Origin: Promineifilum sp.
Lineage (GTDB): Bacteria > Chloroflexota > Anaerolineae > Promineifilales > Promineifilaceae
Assembly: GCA_020634335.1 (NCBI GenBank)
Contig: JACKBY010000023.1
Coordinates: forward strand, 1 to 52,203
Direction of reading: 5' to 3'
Length of the DNA stretch: 52,203 nucleotides
The position numbers and the translations under genes were made by a program. Shown here in pieces: positions 49,632-52,203 of this stretch (its first letter is position 1; every line of letters starts with the position of its first letter). The notes below the pieces were generated by a model. That model saw nothing but the letters and a program-made list of their open reading frames with translations. It did no database searches and was not told the DNA's origin.

Positions 49632-51767
49632 ATGAAAAAATTGATTTTCGGCACAAAATCGCGTGCGATGTTGGTCTTTGCGGTGGTGGTGATGGGGTTG
49701 GTTATCCTGTCCGGCGGCCGCGCGGCCGCCGCTTTCCCGGCTGTGCCCGCGCAGCCCCCGCCCCAACCCCCCACCGGCCAGTTCATCGTCAAATTCGCCG
49801 ACCCGGCCGGCCGATCGGTTGCGCCGGCCGACATGGCGCGGCGCATGGACCGGCTGAGCACAGCCGCCGGGCGATCCCTGACCCTGCTGCGGCCGATGTC
49901 GGGCGACGCCTATGTCTTCCAGATGGCGACGCCGGTCGACGCGCCCACCGCGAAGGCCATCGCCCGTGACCTGGCCGCGCTGCCGGAAGTGGCCTATGCC
50001 CAGCCCGGCGCGACCTGGCAACACATGGGCATTCGCGTGGCCGGGTCGCCCCGCGCCGCGGACAAGTCGCCCGATGATCCGGCCTTTGCCGATCAATGGC
50101 ACTATCGCTACACGCCCGGCAGCGAGGAAGGCATCAACGTGCCGCCGGCGTGGAATATCACGACCGGCTCGGCCGACATCGTGGTGGCCGTCATCGACAC
50201 CGGCATTCTGCCCCACGCCGACCTGGCCGGGCGCACCGTGCCGGGCTACGATTTCATCACCTCGCCCCAGCAAGCCAACGACAACGATCACCAGAGCGAA
50301 AACAACAGCCGCGACGCGGATCCGTCTGACCCCGGCGATTGGGCGGAACCGGGCGACTGCCCAGGGGGCCGGGCCTCATCCAGTTCGTGGCATGGCACGC
50401 ACGTGGCCGGGACCATCGGCGCGGCGTCCAACAACGGCAGCGGCGTGGCCGGGATTAACTGGGTATCCAAAATCCTGCCGGTGCGCGTGCTGGGGCGGTG
50501 CGGCGGCGAATCGGCCGACGTGATCGATGCCATTCGCTGGGCGGCGGGGTTGCCCGTGCCCGGCGTGCCGCCCAACCCCAATCCGGCGCGCGTGCTTAAC
50601 CTGAGCCTGGGCGGGCAGGGCATTTGCGGCCAGGCCGAGCAGGCGGCCGTCGCCGACGTCGTGGCCGCGGGGGTGGTGGTGGTGGTGGCCGCGGGCAACG
50701 ATTCGAATATTGCCGATTTCTACACCCCGGCCAGTTGTGAGGGGGTTATCACCGTGGCCGCGGCGACCCGCGAAGGCGACCTGACATACTATTCCAACTA
50801 CGGCAGCACCATCGAAGTGTCCGCGCCGGGCGGCGAGACGCCCGGCAACGCCGCCAACGGCATTTTGTCGACGCTCAACGACGGGGCAACTGTGCCCGGC
50901 AAAGATAGCTTGGCCTTCTATCAGGGAACGAGTATGGCGACGCCGCACGTGGCCGGGGTGGCGTCGTTGCTGCTGAGTGTCGAGCCGAGCCTGACTCCGG
51001 CCCAGGTGAGCGGCATCATCCAGGCCACGGCCCGCGATTTTCCAGAGGGGAGTTTCTGCGCGCCGTGGGCCTGTGGCGAGGGGCTGGTGGATGCCTTTGC
51101 CGCGCTCAGCGCGCTGGACGAGCTGTTGCCGCCCAAGCTTGTCGCGCCGGTCGATGAGGCGACGATCAACGAACCCGTCGTGGCGCTGGAATGGTCGGCC
51201 GTCCCCAACGCCGAGACCTATACCCTGGAGATCGCGGCCGATACCACGTTCGACGCGCCGCTGGTCAGCCACACGGGCGAGGCGACGACCTTTACGACAG
51301 AGCCGCTGGCGGCCGGCGTCTACTACTGGCGCGTGTTTGCGCTGGCGGGTGAGGAAATCGGCCCGTTGAGCTCGGTGTGGTCGTTCACGATTGAGACGTT
51401 GGGGCCGCCGCCGTGCGAGCCGCCGGCCGCGCCGGCGCTGCTTCAGCCGGGGGAGGGGGCGACGCTCAACGATGGCGTGGTCCTGTATGAGTGGAGCAGC
51501 GTGCAGGCTGCCAGCCGGTACGAACTTCAGGTGGCCGCCACGCCCGATTTCGCCGCGCCGCTGGTCGAGGAAACGACAATAGCCGCGACCTATCAGGCAA
51601 CCGACTCGCTGGAACCGGGCCTCTACTACTGGCGCGTGCGCGGCCGTAATCTGAGCGAGGCGTGCGACTTGGCCGGTGAGTGGAGCGCGGCGGGGTCGTT
51701 CACGGTCGAGCAAGAGGTAATCCCGCCGGACTTTGTGGCCTTTATGCCCGTGCTGGTGAGACCCTAG
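49632..51767 (+). CDS. Subtilase (S8) with two Fn3-like domains and FMPVLVRP tail
   Basis: The 711-residue protein has a signal peptide (about 10-36), an inhibitor-type prodomain at about 48-130 and an S8 catalytic domain with Asp189 (AVIDTGIL), His254 (WHGTHVAGT), Asn in AAGNDSN near 356 and Ser434 (GTSMATPH). Extra Cys residues around the His loop (GDCPGGR, GRCGG) suggest disulfides, as in extracellular proteases of the Lysobacter type. Two fibronectin-like domains follow near 500-590 and 600-690 (each with Y-Y-W-R-V). The last residues FVAFMPVLVRP match the tail motif of other exoproteins. It is probably secreted and auto-processed. Start: ATG at 49632 after AAGGGG. Confidence 0.93.
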   Translation: MKKLIFGTKSRAMLVFAVVVMGLVILSGGRAAAAFPAVPAQPPPQPPTGQFIVKFADPAGRSVAPADMARRMDRLSTAAGRSLTLLRPMSGDAYVFQMATPVDAPTAKAIARDLAALPEVAYAQPGATWQHMGIRVAGSPRAADKSPDDPAFADQWHYRYTPGSEEGINVPPAWNITTGSADIVVAVIDTGILPHADLAGRTVPGYDFITSPQQANDNDHQSENNSRDADPSDPGDWAEPGDCPGGRASSSSWHGTHVAGTIGAASNNGSGVAGINWVSKILPVRVLGRCGGESADVIDAIRWAAGLPVPGVPPNPNPARVLNLSLGGQGICGQAEQAAVADVVAAGVVVVVAAGNDSNIADFYTPASCEGVITVAAATREGDLTYYSNYGSTIEVSAPGGETPGNAANGILSTLNDGATVPGKDSLAFYQGTSMATPHVAGVASLLLSVEPSLTPAQVSGIIQATARDFPEGSFCAPWACGEGLVDAFAALSALDELLPPKLVAPVDEATINEPVVALEWSAVPNAETYTLEIAADTTFDAPLVSHTGEATTFTTEPLAAGVYYWRVFALAGEEIGPLSSVWSFTIETLGPPPCEPPAAPALLQPGEGATLNDGVVLYEWSSVQAASRYELQVAATPDFAAPLVEETTIAATYQATDSLEPGLYYWRVRGRNLSEACDLAGEWSAAGSFTVEQEVIPPDFVAFMPVLVRP

Positions 51768-51795
51768 CCCGGAGGGCGACGGCTGCGTGACCCGC

Positions 51796-51829
51796 AAGGG
51801 CGCAAGTGCGTTCACCTGCTTGCGCCCTT
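51796..51829 (+). terminator. Terminator of the second subtilase gene
   Basis: An 11-bp stem (51796-51806 with 51819-51829) is followed by ATATAAA. It lies between two convergent genes and may serve both. Confidence 0.65.
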
Positions 51830-51857
51830 ATATAAACTCTCTGATCGCTAACCGGCC

Positions 51858-52203
51858 TCAGCCGCCACTGCCCAGCACCCGTTCCCCCGTGGGGCCGGGG
51901 CTGCCGCCGGCCGGCTCGACCGTGATGCCGAAGCGCTCATAGGCCGTCGCTGGGCGCGGGGCGGCCACGGGCACGGCCGCCCGGCCGGCGGCGTCGACGG
52001 AAAAGACGGCCCCGCTGTCGCGCTCGTCCCCGACCACCAGCCAAAGTTGATATTGCCGGTCGGCCGACAGCGGCGGCAGGCCGGTGACCTCCAGCGTGGC
52101 CGCGCCGCTGCGGGCAAAGCGCAGTTCGCCGGCGGCGGCGGGTGCGGCGTCGGTGGGCAGCAGGGCCACGGCGCGCGCCGGCGCGGTCCAGCGCGTGGCC
52201 AAA
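51858..52203 (-). CDS. RskA-like anti-sigma factor, C-terminal part (partial)
   Basis: The frame is open to the right edge, so the N terminus is missing. The visible ~115 residues match the periplasmic or extracellular C-terminal domain of RskA/anti-sigma-K factors: LEVTGLPPLSADRQYQLWLVV, then GAVFSVDAAGRAAVPV, and FGITVEPAGGSPGPTG near the end. Full-length members have a cytoplasmic sigma-binding part and one membrane helix, and hold an ECF sigma factor inactive until cleaved. A sigma-factor gene is expected just outside the window. This is the only sign of an ECF system in this segment. Confidence 0.85.
   Translation of the reverse strand, partial: LATRWTAPARAVALLPTDAAPAAAGELRFARSGAATLEVTGLPPLSADRQYQLWLVVGDERDSGAVFSVDAAGRAAVPVAAPRPATAYERFGITVEPAGGSPGPTGERVLGSGG

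Overview
The window looks like a chromosomal segment of a high-GC, non-pathogenic environmental bacterium, most likely a member of the Chloroflexota (Anaerolineae-like). This is an inference. It rests on the high GC, the MalT-type LuxR regulator, lipoproteins built from META and SH3 domains with Pro/Thr linkers, many CSLREA, CHRD, PA14 and subtilase exoproteins, and short exoprotein tails of the F-x-P-x-x-x-R kind. No rRNA, tRNA, CRISPR array, phage or complete insertion sequence was seen.

Layout. 1-2.8 kb: the end of an unknown exoprotein, then a CSLREA beta-helix exoprotein. 2.8-5.7 kb (minus strand): antitoxin, frame-broken RelE-like toxin and surE, and further upstream a PPK2 kinase, a small membrane protein and a DUF4260 protein. 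5.8-10 kb: two META-domain lipoproteins. 10.2-12.4 kb: a small exoprotein and a FAD/NAD oxidoreductase. 12.4-20.7 kb (minus): an SdpI-like membrane protein translationally coupled to a 3-hydroxyacyl-CoA dehydrogenase, a patatin lipase, a small HhH protein, a triple-PA14 exoprotein, a solo hydantoinase A and a membrane protein. 21-22.7 kb: an AspT-type transporter. 22.9-28.5 kb (plus): DUF1579, cupin, a MalT-like regulator, a small conserved protein and a second beta-helix exoprotein. 28.6-31.7 kb: three CPBP membrane proteases. 32.8-34.6 kb: a candidate sRNA and an AT-richer type II restriction-modification pair. 34.8-40.7 kb: a DEDD exonuclease, a DNRLRE exoprotein, a 1019-residue propeller-CHRD exoprotein and two small proteins. 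41-42.4 kb: two membrane proteins (DUF4203, HdeD-like). 43-48 kb: a run of three exoproteins sharing an FDGSDVGL-containing module, the last one fused to a subtilase. 48.1-52.2 kb: a CoA-binding protein, a DUF3054 protein, a 4 x 53-bp palindromic array, a second subtilase, and the start of an RskA-like anti-sigma factor.

How it works together. About a third of the genes encode exported proteins, and the rest are scattered housekeeping or accessory functions in short transcription units, often closed by perfect hairpins. Three things stand out as possibly undescribed. First, an FDGSDVGL/FCATNLG module occurs in four exported proteins. Second, a short hydrophobic-Pro-hydrophobic-Arg motif lies at the extreme C terminus of some exoproteins or just after the signal peptide in others, and is a candidate sorting or anchoring tag. 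Third, there is a family of intergenic palindromes with a constant GTAGC/GTAAC head and a variable stem. Possible RNA-level regulation is seen in a 330-nt leader before the 43-kb exoprotein and in a CCUCC-rich candidate sRNA at 32.85 kb. Domain names come from memory of family signatures; no searches were run.
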